A stretch of 64,000 bases of DNA from Holophagales bacterium (GCA_009836625.1 VXVC01000004.1:1201037-1265036), one strand, 5' to 3'; shown: positions 1-8,555, numbered from the stretch's first letter. Made by a program: numbers and translations. Notes: generated from the letters alone by a model not told the origin.

Positions 1-704
1 GGCTGGCCGTCGGGCTGATCGCCCTGGCCGCGGCGATCGGTTTCTGTCTGGCTCTGCTCCTCGAACGGTTCGACGAGGGAGTGTTCGAGTACGGCACGGT
101 GCGCGACTACTCGGGCGAACTGGTCGTCGATCCCCATCCCCGGCTGATCACGGCGGACGGACCGGCCGACGGGTATCTTCTGGTCGCTGTCGGCAAGCAT
201 GGACTCGACGTGGACGCGGCTCCCGGCCTGCCGTCGCAGTCCGGCACCTCACGGAAGATCGATCTCGAAGGCACGCTGATCCGGAATCCCGAGGGCGCAA
301 TGCTCGAAGTGCACTCCTTCGAACTCTCGGAGCAGGTCGGCGAAGGTGGCGCCGCGGAAGCGCCCGACTCTCCGGGAGACGCGCAGACCCTCACAGGGGA
401 AATCGTCGACACGAAGTGCTACCTGGGCGCGATGAAGCCGGGCCGCGGCAAGCCTCACCGAGACTGCGCCTCCCTCTGTATCCGCGGAGGCATCCCGGCG
501 GCCCTCCTGGTCAGAACGAAGAGCGGAGAGCGGCAACTGGTCCATCTGATGCACGCCTCCGGCCGACCCGTCGGCCCGGAAGTGCTCGACTGGGTGGGCC
601 AGCCTGTCGAAATCACCGGCCTGCTCCACCACGAAGACGACCGCCTGTTTCTTGTGATCTTCGGCGCCGAGTCGATTCGCGCCGCGGCGGGGACCCGCTC
701 ATGA
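1..704 (+). CDS. 5'-truncated membrane-anchored protein of unknown function with a conserved Cys motif
   Basis: The reading frame is already open at base 3 and begins with a hydrophobic segment (about 20 residues rich in L, A, V and I, then LLLERFDEG), so the gene starts before the window. The GTG at 81 would cut off this membrane anchor and is not the likely start. The rest is a soluble domain of about 200 residues. Its C-terminal half has a distinctive Cys-containing block: GEIVDTKCYLGAMKPG, then HRDCASLCIRGGIP. The three cysteines could bind a metal or form disulfides, which is inference. I cannot name the family. The stop overlaps the ATG of the next gene (ATGA at 701-704), so it is translationally coupled to the acyltransferase genes downstream and probably belongs to the same lipid operon. 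Confidence 0.75.
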   Translation, partial: LAVGLIALAAAIGFCLALLLERFDEGVFEYGTVRDYSGELVVDPHPRLITADGPADGYLLVAVGKHGLDVDAAPGLPSQSGTSRKIDLEGTLIRNPEGAMLEVHSFELSEQVGEGGAAEAPDSPGDAQTLTGEIVDTKCYLGAMKPGRGKPHRDCASLCIRGGIPAALLVRTKSGERQLVHLMHASGRPVGPEVLDWVGQPVEITGLLHHEDDRLFLVIFGAESIRAAAGTRS

Positions 705-1555
705 CCGATCCGGTCGGCTTCCTCTCCCGAAACGCCGAGTCACCTGGTATCCCCAGCCCCGAACACCTGCCCGACGGACAAATCGAGGCCGGCCCCTACC
801 GCCTGCGCTTCGCGCGCACCACCGAGGACATCGACCGGCTGCTGACCCTGCGCTTCGAGGTCTTCAACCTGGAACTGGGCGAGGGTCTCGACGAGTCCTA
901 CGACACCGGCCGCGACACGGACGACTTCGACGCGAGTTGCCACCACATGCTGGTCGAGGAGACGGACGGCACGATGATCGGCACGTACCGGATGCAGACG
1001 GCCGCCATGGCGGCCCGCGGCAATGGCTTCTACTCGGCCATCGAGTACGACCTGGACGCCCTGCCCAGCAGCCTGCTCGATCAGTCGGTCGAGATCGGCC
1101 GAGCCTGCATCCATCGCCGCCACCGGAAGCGGACCGTTCTGTTCCTCCTCTGGCAGGGTCTGGCCCGTTACATGGTCCACAATCGGCTCCGCTACCTGTT
1201 CGGCTGCTGCTCCCTGACCAGCCAGGACCAGGCCGCCGGCATCCGGCTCTACAAGCAGCTCGTCTCGGCCGGGAAGGTCCGGCCGGACCTCGACGTACCG
1301 GTCCTTGGGCACGCCCGCTGCGAGGCGCCGCCCGAGACGGTCGAGAGAGTCCCGGAGGTCGAGTTACCACCCCTGTTCGCAACCTACCTGCGCTACGGCG
1401 CCCTCGTCTGCAGCCGGCCGGCAATCGACCGCGACTTCAAGACGATCGACTACCTGGTGCTGATGGACACGGCCACGCTCAGCCGGCGCATCCGGCTGAT
1501 CTTCGGACTCGACCAGGCTCCGGCGGCCGCTACGGCGCCGCCGGCTGCCACGTAG
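701..1555 (+). CDS. olsB: OlsB-type GNAT acyltransferase (ornithine/aminolipid N-acyltransferase-like)
   Basis: A 284-residue protein of the GNAT fold. It resembles the hemolysin-like OlsB family, which transfers a 3-hydroxyacyl group from ACP to the alpha-amino group of ornithine to make lyso-ornithine lipid. Typical blocks are LRFEVFNLELGEGL near residue 50, EIGRACIHRRHRKRTV near 130 (acyl-donor binding region) and RYLFGCCSLTSQD near 165. The start is the ATG at 701, overlapping the preceding stop. An in-frame start farther upstream would run through the previous gene. The next gene encodes a PlsC-type acyltransferase, matching the OlsB-OlsA order known for ornithine lipid synthesis. The amino-acid acceptor cannot be read from sequence and could be another amino acid such as glycine or lysine. 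Confidence 0.72.
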   Translation: MTDPVGFLSRNAESPGIPSPEHLPDGQIEAGPYRLRFARTTEDIDRLLTLRFEVFNLELGEGLDESYDTGRDTDDFDASCHHMLVEETDGTMIGTYRMQTAAMAARGNGFYSAIEYDLDALPSSLLDQSVEIGRACIHRRHRKRTVLFLLWQGLARYMVHNRLRYLFGCCSLTSQDQAAGIRLYKQLVSAGKVRPDLDVPVLGHARCEAPPETVERVPEVELPPLFATYLRYGALVCSRPAIDRDFKTIDYLVLMDTATLSRRIRLIFGLDQAPAAATAPPAAT

Positions 1556-1580
1556 AACCGTCAGGCCCGTCGCAGGCTCC

Positions 1581-2420
1581 GTGTCCGGCCTCAACCTCCA
1601 CTTCCCGAGGCGCCTCGTGCGGCTGTGGCGGCTGTTCTGGCGGGGCCCGGCGTTCCTCGTGCTCACTCTGGCCGCGTGGCTGCCGTTGTTCGTCCTGAAG
1701 CCCTTTCTCGCACGCCGCTACCCGACCTGGCGGAAGGTCCGCTCCGGCATCATGCGCCGCTGGGGCCGCGCGTGCCTGGCCGTGCTCGGCTGCCGGGTCA
1801 CGGTCCGGGGTGCGCCGCCAGCGCCGCCCTGCCTGCTGGTTTCGAACCACATCTCTTACATCGACATCCTGGTTCTCGCCGCGCACTCGCCGGCGCGGTT
1901 CGTCTCCAAGGCCGAGATCGCGGACTGGCCCCTGGCCGGAACCGTGTGCCGGACGGTCGACATCCTCTTCGTCGACCGCGGCCGGCGCCGTGACGTCACC
2001 CGGGTAGCCGACCAGATCGCCGAGGCACTGGAGGCGGGCGATCCGGTCATCCTGTTCCCCGAGGGCACCTCGACACCGGGAGACGCCGTGGCGACGCTGA
2101 AGCCCTCCCTGCTCGCGCCCGCCGCCGCCAGACAACTGCCCGTCCACTGGGCCGTTGTGCGCTACGAGACGCCGGATGACGAGGATCCCGCCTTCCTGAG
2201 CGTCGCCTGGTGGGGCGAGATGCCGCTGACGCCGCACGCGCCCGAGCTGCTCAAGCTCGGCAGGATCGAGGCCGAACTCGAGTTCGGAGAAGGACCGTTC
2301 CGGCACCCGGACCGCAAGGAACTCGCCCGCCGGCTCGAGGGGCGGATGGCGGCGGCGTTCCGGCCCATGGTCTCGAGCGGGGAAGCCGCCGCGTCGACCA
2401 GCGACCGCCGCTTCCCATGA
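1581..2420 (+). CDS. PlsC/OlsA-type 1-acyl-glycerol-3-phosphate (or lyso-aminolipid) O-acyltransferase
   Basis: A 279-residue membrane-associated acyltransferase of the PlsC family. The catalytic NHxxxxD block is visible as NHISYID near residue 92, and the substrate-binding block as FPEGTSTPGD near 157. A hydrophobic N-terminal stretch (VLTLAAWLPLFVL) probably anchors it to the inner membrane. The start chosen is GTG at 1581, 25 bases after the OlsB-type stop. Following an OlsB-like gene, the most economical role is OlsA, the O-acylation of a lyso-aminolipid with an acyl group from ACP. Phosphatidic acid synthesis is the alternative. The final TGA overlaps the ATG of the next gene (ATGA at 2417-2420), showing tight coupling. 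Confidence 0.82.
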   Translation: MSGLNLHFPRRLVRLWRLFWRGPAFLVLTLAAWLPLFVLKPFLARRYPTWRKVRSGIMRRWGRACLAVLGCRVTVRGAPPAPPCLLVSNHISYIDILVLAAHSPARFVSKAEIADWPLAGTVCRTVDILFVDRGRRRDVTRVADQIAEALEAGDPVILFPEGTSTPGDAVATLKPSLLAPAAARQLPVHWAVVRYETPDDEDPAFLSVAWWGEMPLTPHAPELLKLGRIEAELEFGEGPFRHPDRKELARRLEGRMAAAFRPMVSSGEAAASTSDRRFP

Positions 2421-5122
2421 CGACCTCCGGGCGGGGGTTACCCTGGCTTCGGATCGCCGTCGGAGTCTACTGCGCGGCCCTTGCCGGCTCGACGGTCGTG
2501 CGGTTGGCCGACGACGACCAGCAGCCGCTGCCGGAAGATCGCGAGACGGTGGAAATCGCCACCCCGGACGGCGAAGGCACGCTGCGCATCGCCTGGAAGC
2601 AAACGGGCTCTCACCGTCCCGAAGCCCAGCCCCTCGTGCTCCTGCACGGCTCGCCGGGCAGCGCGGACAACTTCGGCGTCCTGACGGAACTCGCCCTGCT
2701 CCTGGCGGTCGTCGAGAGGCTACGCAGCACGGCTGACGACGAGCGAGCGGACGACGACCTCGCAGATGGCACCGGAGAGAACGTCGTTGTCCGCGGGCGG
2801 AGCCGGACATACCTTGATCGAGAGACCATCGCACCCGACCTCCCCGGCTTCGGCGCCTCCGATCACAGAGTGGCCGACTACTCCTCCCGGGGCCACGCCG
2901 ACTCGACACTCAAGCTGCTCGATCGGCTGGGCGTCGAGCGGTTCCACGTCCTCGGTTTCAGCATGGGCGGCGCGGTAGCCCTGCATCTGGCCGACCAGGC
3001 GCCCGACCGGGTCGCCTCCGTCATCCTCATGTCGTCGATCGGCGTGCAGGAACTCGAGCTCCTGGGCGACTACCGGGTGAACCACGGCCTCCACGGCCTG
3101 CAGCTCGGCCTGTTCTGGGGAGTGCGCAACCTGGTTCCGCACTTCGGCGCCCTGGACATGGCCGTCGCCAACTCCTACGCCCGCAACTTCTACGACACGG
3201 ACCAGCGGCCGCTGCGCGGCATCCTGGAGTCCCTCGAAGCGCCGGTGTTCATCATCCACGGCGCGCAGGACCCGCTGGTGCCGGCAGCCGCGGCAAGGGA
3301 GCACCACCGGATCGTGCCGCACAGCGAGCTGTGGATGCGGCCGGACAGCCACTTCTTTCTCTTTCGCGGCGGCGAGGACCTTGCCGTCCGTATCGAGGAC
3401 TTCCTGAGCCGTGTCGAGGCCGGCGGGGCTCCGACCCGCGCCGACGCCGAACCGGAACGGCTGCGGCGGGCGGCGCTGCCGTTCGACGACCTGGACCTGC
3501 CGCCGTTCACCGGGCCGGCCCTGCTGATCGTCTTCCTGCTCCTCGTGTTCGCCGCGTACGCCAGCGAGGACCTGACCTGCATCACCGCCGGCCTGCTCGT
3601 GGCCCAGGGCCGGCTCGACTTCCCGGTCGCCGTCGCCGCCTGCTACGTCGGCATCCTGAGCAGCGACCTCGGCATCGCCTGGCTGGCGCGCGTCCTGGGC
3701 CGCCCGGCTCTCAGGCTGCCACCCTTCAAGTGGTGGGTCAGTGAAGCCAGATTCGAAGAAGCCTCGGCGTGGCTGCGCCGGCGGGCCCTGGTCGTCGTCC
3801 TGGTCAGCCGGTTCCTGCCCGGAACGCGGCTGCCGACCTGCCTCGCCGCCGGCATCCTGCGCACGAGCCTGCTCCGCTTCTGCTTCTACTTCGCCCTCGC
3901 CGTGGCGATCTGGACCCCGGCCTTCGTCGGCGTCAACGCGGTCCTGGGACGCGAGGCGGTCGAACGCTTCGGCGGCCGCCTGCCGGGGGGCCTTCTCGGC
4001 GCCGTGCTGGCTCTGGCTCTCGTCATCTTCACCGTACGTGGCGTCGTCGTGCCGCTGTTCACCTGGCGCGGCCGCCGCGTTTGGCGCGGCCGGCTACTGC
4101 GTTTGCGGCACTGGGAGTTCTGGCCGATGTGGGCGTTCTACCCGCCGCTCGCGCTCTACATCCTCTGGCAGGGCCTGCGGCGCGGTCGCCTGACGGCGTT
4201 CACCGCGATCAACCCCGCCATGCCGCTCGGCGGCCTGCTCGGGGAGTCGAAGAGCGACATCCTCGACGGGCTGGCCGGAATCGGCGACGCGCTGCCGGCC
4301 TGGAAGCGTCTGCCGACCGGCAGCCTGGAGGAACGCATCGGGGCTCTAGACCGGTTCCTGGAGGACCAGAATCTCGACCATCCGGTCGTGCTCAAGCCGG
4401 ACACCGGGGAACGCGGACGCGGCGTCGCCGTCGCGCGCTCCGAAACCGAGACGGCGGCGTTCTTCGAAGCGACACCGGGACCCGCGCTCGCCCAGGAGCA
4501 CGTCGACGGCGAGGAGTACGGCGTGTTCTGGGCCCGCCACCAGGGCCGGCGCGACGGGCACGTCTTCTCGATCACCCACAAGGTGCGGCCCGCCGTGACC
4601 GGCGACGGCACGAGCACGCTCGAACGGCTGATCCTCGACGACCCACGCGCGGTCGCGATCGCGCACATCTACCGGCGGGAGCATCCCGAAGCGGCGACGC
4701 ATGTCCCTGCCGCCGGCGAGAGAGTCGAGCTGACCCAGGTCGGCGCCCACTCGCGCGGGACGATCTTCCTGGACGCCAACGACCTGCACACCCCGGAACT
4801 GGAACGAGCGATGAACGCGATCTGCACCGCCTACGACGGGTTCGACTTCGGCCGCTTCGACGTGCGCGTCCCGAGCGCCGAGGCGCTACGGCGCGGCGAA
4901 GGTCTCCGTGTGCTGGAAGTGAACGGCGTGACGTCGGAGGCCACCCACATGTACGACCCCCGCTACGGCTTCTTCGCGGCCCACGCGATCCTGCGCCGGC
5001 AGTGGAAGCTGGCGTTCGACCTGGGGGAGGAGCGCATTGCCCGCGGCGGCCGACCGGCCAGGTTGAGCCAGATTCTCCACGCCGTGCGGGTTGAACGACG
5101 AGCCCGCCGCCGCACGGCATAG
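2417..5122 (+). CDS. Three-part fusion: alpha/beta hydrolase + DedA (VTT) membrane domain + ATP-grasp ligase domain
   Basis: A 901-residue protein with three modules. Residues about 50-340 are an alpha/beta hydrolase: oxyanion region HGSPGSADNF near 76, nucleophile elbow GFSMGG near 180, an acidic-residue strand GAQDPLVP and a late SHFF His. About 45 extra residues rich in D, E and R interrupt it between NFGVLTELALLL and APDLPGFGASDH. Residues about 360-575 are a DedA/VTT domain, with ASEDLTCITAGLL (conserved acidic residue) and SRFLPGTRLPTCLAAG (conserved R and G). Residues about 595-890 are ATP-grasp-like: KPDTGERGRGV near 660, EEYGVFW, and EVNGVTSEATH near 834. DedA proteins are linked to lipid translocation and ATP-grasp enzymes join carboxylates to amines, so a role in moving and modifying the operon's lipid is plausible but inferred. 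The start is the ATG overlapping the acyltransferase stop. Confidence 0.85.
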   Translation: MTTSGRGLPWLRIAVGVYCAALAGSTVVRLADDDQQPLPEDRETVEIATPDGEGTLRIAWKQTGSHRPEAQPLVLLHGSPGSADNFGVLTELALLLAVVERLRSTADDERADDDLADGTGENVVVRGRSRTYLDRETIAPDLPGFGASDHRVADYSSRGHADSTLKLLDRLGVERFHVLGFSMGGAVALHLADQAPDRVASVILMSSIGVQELELLGDYRVNHGLHGLQLGLFWGVRNLVPHFGALDMAVANSYARNFYDTDQRPLRGILESLEAPVFIIHGAQDPLVPAAAAREHHRIVPHSELWMRPDSHFFLFRGGEDLAVRIEDFLSRVEAGGAPTRADAEPERLRRAALPFDDLDLPPFTGPALLIVFLLLVFAAYASEDLTCITAGLLVAQGRLDFPVAVAACYVGILSSDLGIAWLARVLGRPALRLPPFKWWVSEARFEEASAWLRRRALVVVLVSRFLPGTRLPTCLAAGILRTSLLRFCFYFALAVAIWTPAFVGVNAVLGREAVERFGGRLPGGLLGAVLALALVIFTVRGVVVPLFTWRGRRVWRGRLLRLRHWEFWPMWAFYPPLALYILWQGLRRGRLTAFTAINPAMPLGGLLGESKSDILDGLAGIGDALPAWKRLPTGSLEERIGALDRFLEDQNLDHPVVLKPDTGERGRGVAVARSETETAAFFEATPGPALAQEHVDGEEYGVFWARHQGRRDGHVFSITHKVRPAVTGDGTSTLERLILDDPRAVAIAHIYRREHPEAATHVPAAGERVELTQVGAHSRGTIFLDANDLHTPELERAMNAICTAYDGFDFGRFDVRVPSAEALRRGEGLRVLEVNGVTSEATHMYDPRYGFFAAHAILRRQWKLAFDLGEERIARGGRPARLSQILHAVRVERRARRRTA

Positions 5123-5130
5123 GCACTCCC

Positions 5131-5147
5131 CGCCGGCTGCGCCGGCG
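5131..5147. terminator. Hairpin between convergent genes, probable bidirectional terminator
   Basis: CGCCGGC and GCCGGCG form a perfect 7-bp stem with a 3-base loop in the 35-bp gap between the fusion gene stop (5122) and the phasin-like gene stop (5158) on the other strand. There is no clear T-run on either side, so efficiency is uncertain. Confidence 0.5.
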
Positions 5148-5157
5148 ACCTCGCGCC

Positions 5158-5625
5158 TTACCCGGCCTTCGCGGGCGTCTTCTTCTTCGCCGTGCGCCGG
5201 CGCGGCTTCGGCTTCTCCAGCGCATCGAGACGCGCCTCGATCGCGCTCAGCCGTTCGATTACGGCCTCCAGGTCCGCCTTGCCGGGGACACCGAGCTTCT
5301 CGAGCCGCCGCTCCAGGTGCTCGTCGATTCCCGTCCGCGCCTTGGTCCGAGTCTGTTCGATCCCCTTCTCGGCCGCGCTACGCACCTGCTGGACCTTCTC
5401 CTCGGCCTTGTCCCGCCAGCCGCTCAGGGACTCCTTGCCCTGGCTCTCGACCTTCGCGCCGCGGGCGACCAGCCGGTCGAAGACCTTGGCGCCCACGTCT
5501 GCCGCCTCGCCCGCTACGCCGGCGCCGGCGAGCGCCACCTTGTGGGCCGTTTCGACGGCTGACTCGACCACCGACCGCGGTTTCGAGTCGCTATCCCTGG
5601 TTTCCGTCGCGGATGCTGCTGTCAT
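5158..5625 (-). CDS. Phasin-like polyhydroxyalkanoate granule-associated protein
   Basis: A 155-residue, highly charged helical protein with no membrane segment. The central region (about residues 20-140) is predicted coiled coil rich in A, E, K and R. The C-terminus is a Lys/Arg/Pro/Ala tail (KPKPRRRTAKKKTPAKAG). This layout is that of PHA granule-associated phasins, which coat polyester granules and stabilise their surface. The start is the ATG at 5625, which overlaps the stop of the PhyH-type gene upstream (ATGA). Longer in-frame extensions on this strand are antisense to that gene. No PHA synthase gene is in the window, so a general coiled-coil protein without a storage role remains possible. 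Confidence 0.65.
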   Translation of the reverse strand: MTAASATETRDSDSKPRSVVESAVETAHKVALAGAGVAGEAADVGAKVFDRLVARGAKVESQGKESLSGWRDKAEEKVQQVRSAAEKGIEQTRTKARTGIDEHLERRLEKLGVPGKADLEAVIERLSAIEARLDALEKPKPRRRTAKKKTPAKAG

Positions 5626-6407
5626 CTGCTCATCCCCCTTGTCTCCGCCAACCGCCGCTTCACGGTCTCGATGGGGTTGCGGTAGTCCACCGTGCCCAGA
5701 CCGCGGTTGGTCAGCTTGTAACCGATCAACGCCTGCAACTTCTCGGGCATTTCCACCACGACTTCCCACGGCACGCCGACGAACTGGTTCTCCCGCTGCT
5801 TGAGCCACGCCAGATTGAAGTTGAAGTTGAGGGAGCGTCGATACCCGTTCTGCGTCGAGTTCCCGCCGCCCCGGTGCCAGACGGCGCCGTCCCACAGGAA
5901 GAGCGCCCCGGCCGGCATCTCCACCGTCAACGTCGGCACGTCGGGATCGACGGGATCGGCCGAGCGATGGCTGCCGGGAACGATCTCCGTGGCCCCGTTC
6001 TCCACCGTGAACGGATCGAGCGCGATCAGCGTGTTGGCGATCAGCGGAACGTGCGGGCGCGGAAGCGGATAGTGGCCGTCGTCCTGGTGCATCCGCTGGG
6101 GACGGTCTCCCGGCCCGGGCCGCATCGCGGCGACGCCCGAGACCTGGTAGTCGGGGCCGAGCACGGCCTCCACCAGCCCCAGCAGACGATCGTCCATGAG
6201 GAGCTCGTCGACGGCCCGCGTCTTGGCCAGCAGGTTGTGCGTATGGATCGTCTGCTGGCCGTAGTCGTCCGTCATCCGGCTGCCGATCGCCTCGAAGACG
6301 GGCGCGAGATCGCGGAGCAACCGCTCCAGCGTCTCTTCGTCGAGGAAGTCGGGCTCGACGGTGTAGCCGTCTTCGCGGACGCGGCGTGCTGCGCTCTCGA
6401 TGTCCAT
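5622..6407 (-). CDS. Phytanoyl-CoA dioxygenase (PhyH) family Fe(II)/2-oxoglutarate-dependent oxygenase
   Basis: A 261-residue cytosolic protein with the double-stranded beta-helix oxygenase signature. The HxD iron motif is in MHQDDGHYP (His107, Asp109), the distal His is in VWHRGGGN (His178), and a following Arg (YRRSLNF) is placed to bind 2-oxoglutarate. The block PGSHRSADP is typical of the family. The family hydroxylates small lipophilic or peptide-like substrates; the substrate here cannot be inferred. It is translated just before the phasin-like gene with a 4-base overlap, so the two are co-expressed. The gene is divergent from the hydrolase at 6476, sharing a 68-bp intergenic region. 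Confidence 0.85.
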   Translation of the reverse strand: MDIESAARRVREDGYTVEPDFLDEETLERLLRDLAPVFEAIGSRMTDDYGQQTIHTHNLLAKTRAVDELLMDDRLLGLVEAVLGPDYQVSGVAAMRPGPGDRPQRMHQDDGHYPLPRPHVPLIANTLIALDPFTVENGATEIVPGSHRSADPVDPDVPTLTVEMPAGALFLWDGAVWHRGGGNSTQNGYRRSLNFNFNLAWLKQRENQFVGVPWEVVVEMPEKLQALIGYKLTNRGLGTVDYRNPIETVKRRLAETRGMSR

Positions 6408-6475
6408 GGAATCCTGTGAGCGGTGATCCGATCAGCGTTCCGCGGCAGCGTAACAAAGCGGATAGCCTCCCCTCC

Positions 6476-7381
6476 ATGAGAAGAAGTACGACGTATCGGC
6501 AACCGATGTTCCGGGCCGTTCTGGCGACGCTGGTCGCGCTAGGTGCCTTCACCGGCGCCTGGGCGCAAAGCGAAGCCTCGACCCAGTCGTTCACGGCCAG
6601 TGACGGCGTCGAGATCCACTACCTCGTCGAGGGCCGCGGCGACCCGGTCGTGCTGCTCCACGGCATCACCGGCACCGCCGCCTCGAACTGGGGCACCGCC
6701 GGCATCATCGGCCGGCTCGCCGAGGAGTTCCAGGTCATCGCCGTCGACCAGCGGGGCCACGGCATGAGCGGCAAGCCCCACGACCCCGCGAGCTACGGCG
6801 AGCGCATGGCCCTGGACGTCGTCGACCTGCTCGACCATCTGCGGCTGCAGCAGGCGCACGTCGTCGGCTACTCGATGGGCGGCTTCATCACGATGAAGCT
6901 CGTCGCCCTGGCACCGGACCGACTGATGTCGGCCGTGGTCGGCGGCGCCGGCTGGCCCAGCCCCGAACTCCGCGACGACGCGATGTTCGACGCGCTGGCC
7001 GCCTCCCTCGAGGCAGGCAAGGGGGGCGGTCCCCTCGTCGAGTTCCTGTGGCCCGGCGAGGAACCACCGACACCCGAGCAGGTTCAGGCGATCGGCCAGG
7101 CAATGGTCGCCTCGAACGACCAGATGGCCCTGGCAGCCGTGGTCCGCAGCTTTCCCGCCCTCGACGTGAACGCCGAACTCCTCCGCATCAACAAGGTGCC
7201 GACTCTCAACATCATCGGCAGCGACGATCCCCTGAAGCCAAACGCCGACGCCCTCGTCGATGTCATGAAGGAGCACCGCCTCCACGTCATCGAAGGCGCC
7301 AACCACATGACCACCCTGAGCTCTCCCGAGTTCCTCGACACCGTCCGCGCCTTCTTCATCGAACTCTGCAACTGCGCTTAG
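6476..7381 (+). CDS. Secreted alpha/beta-hydrolase
   Basis: A 301-residue protein with an N-terminal signal peptide (hydrophobic stretch followed by GAWAQ, cleavage near residue 31), so it acts in the periplasm or outside the cell. Catalytic landmarks are HGITGT (oxyanion region), VDQRGHGMSGKP, the nucleophile elbow GYSMGG near residue 142, an Asp in GSDDPLKP and a final His in EGANHM. Substrate is unknown; esterase or lactonase activity is usual for the fold. The ATG at 6476 is used because upstream in-frame codons lie within the divergent PhyH promoter and gene. There is no clear Shine-Dalgarno sequence; a TAGCCT motif ends 7 bases before the start, compatible with leaderless transcription. 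Confidence 0.82.
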   Translation: MRRSTTYRQPMFRAVLATLVALGAFTGAWAQSEASTQSFTASDGVEIHYLVEGRGDPVVLLHGITGTAASNWGTAGIIGRLAEEFQVIAVDQRGHGMSGKPHDPASYGERMALDVVDLLDHLRLQQAHVVGYSMGGFITMKLVALAPDRLMSAVVGGAGWPSPELRDDAMFDALAASLEAGKGGGPLVEFLWPGEEPPTPEQVQAIGQAMVASNDQMALAAVVRSFPALDVNAELLRINKVPTLNIIGSDDPLKPNADALVDVMKEHRLHVIEGANHMTTLSSPEFLDTVRAFFIELCNCA

Positions 7382-7397
7382 CGGTGGCCCCGCCGCG

Positions 7398-7411
7398 GGC
7401 GGGTTCCCGCC
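7398..7411. terminator. Weak hairpin between convergent genes
   Basis: GGCGG and CCGCC pair around a GTTC loop in the 37-bp gap between the hydrolase stop and the opposing M20 stop. The stem is short and there is no T-run, so this is only a candidate. Confidence 0.25.
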
Positions 7412-7418
7412 GACGCGG

Positions 7419-8555
7419 CTACGCGGACAACTGCGTCTCGACGAGCGTGGTCCAGTAGCGCATGCCGATGGGCAGGACGTCGTCGTTGAAGTCGTAGCGC
7501 GGGGTGTGTAGGCCGGCGCTTTCGCCGTTGCCCAGGAACATGAAGGCGCCTGGGCGTTCCTGGAGCATGTAGGCGAAGTCTTCTGAGCCCATCACGGGGG
7601 CGAGGCTGGTGGTGACGTCCCTGCCGACCTCGCGGGCGGCGTTCGCCGCCTTCTCCGTCTGCTCGGCGTGGTTCACGGTGGCCGGGTAGTAGTGGCGGTA
7701 CTGGAACTCGAAGCCGGCGCCGTGGGCGGTGCAGATTCCGCGGCCGATCTGGCGCATCCGTCGCTCGACGAGCTTCTGTACCTCGGGCAGGAACGCCCGG
7801 ACGCAGCCGCCGTGAACGACCCGGCTCGGGATCACGTTGTCCGCGTGACCGCCATGGACACGAGCCACCGTGATCACCGCGCTATGGAGCGGATCCACGT
7901 TGCGGGCCACGATCGTCTGCAGGGCGAGGACGATCTCGGCCCCGATCGGGATCGGATCGACCGTGCCGTGAGGGAAGGCGGCGTGGCCGCCGGCGCTGGT
8001 CACCGCGAACTCGAACACGTCGATCGCGGCCATCAGCGGCCCGGCGCAGAGGCCGAAGTTGCCGACCTCCATTCCCGGGTAGTTGTGGACGCCGTAGACC
8101 TCCTCGGCGGGGAACTGCTCGAACAGCCCCTCCTCGATCATCACGCGCGCGCCGCCGTCCTTCTCCTCCGCGGGCTGGAAGAAGAAGTAGACGGTGCCGT
8201 CGAAGGTCCGGTTCCGGCTCAGGTGCTTCGCGGCTCCGAGCAGCATCGCCGTGTGGCCGTCGTGGCCGCAGGCGTGCATCTTGCCGGGGTTCCGCGAGCG
8301 GTGCTCGAACTCGTTCTCCTCCTCGATCGGCAGCGCGTCCATGTCCGCGCGGAGCGCGATGCTGCGGTCCGACGAGCCGGATTTCAGCACGCCGACGACG
8401 CCGGTGCCGGCGAGGCCGCGGTGGACCTCGATGCCATCGAACGACTCGAGGAGCGCCGCCACCTTGCGGCTGGTCTCCACTTCCTCGAACGCGAGCTCGG
8501 GGTGTCGGTGGAAGTCCCGGCGCCAGGACCTCATCTGTTCGTGCAGCGGATCCAT
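7419..8555 (-). CDS. M20D-family amidohydrolase (N-acyl-amino-acid/hippurate hydrolase type)
   Basis: A 378-residue cytosolic metallohydrolase of the M20D group, which includes hippurate hydrolase, IAA-amino-acid hydrolase and N-acetyl-diaminopimelate or N-acetylcysteine deacetylases. The metal site is visible as LRADMDALPIEEEN near residue 70 and HACGHDGHTAML near 95, with a metal-binding Cys in place of the usual M20 ligand. Later features are QPAEEKDGGARVMIE, VYGVHNYPG and the C-terminal GSEDFAYML. The length matches the family. The start is the ATG at 8555; an upstream extension would enter the leuS promoter region and adds an Arg/Ala-rich unrelated stretch. No neighbour reveals the substrate. 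Confidence 0.9.
   Translation of the reverse strand: MDPLHEQMRSWRRDFHRHPELAFEEVETSRKVAALLESFDGIEVHRGLAGTGVVGVLKSGSSDRSIALRADMDALPIEEENEFEHRSRNPGKMHACGHDGHTAMLLGAAKHLSRNRTFDGTVYFFFQPAEEKDGGARVMIEEGLFEQFPAEEVYGVHNYPGMEVGNFGLCAGPLMAAIDVFEFAVTSAGGHAAFPHGTVDPIPIGAEIVLALQTIVARNVDPLHSAVITVARVHGGHADNVIPSRVVHGGCVRAFLPEVQKLVERRMRQIGRGICTAHGAGFEFQYRHYYPATVNHAEQTEKAANAAREVGRDVTTSLAPVMGSEDFAYMLQERPGAFMFLGNGESAGLHTPRYDFNDDVLPIGMRYWTTLVETQLSA

Noticed and set aside
81..704. GTG at 81 as the true start of the first gene
   Set aside because: The frame is open upstream to the window edge and encodes a membrane helix directly before this codon, so the gene is truncated by the window.
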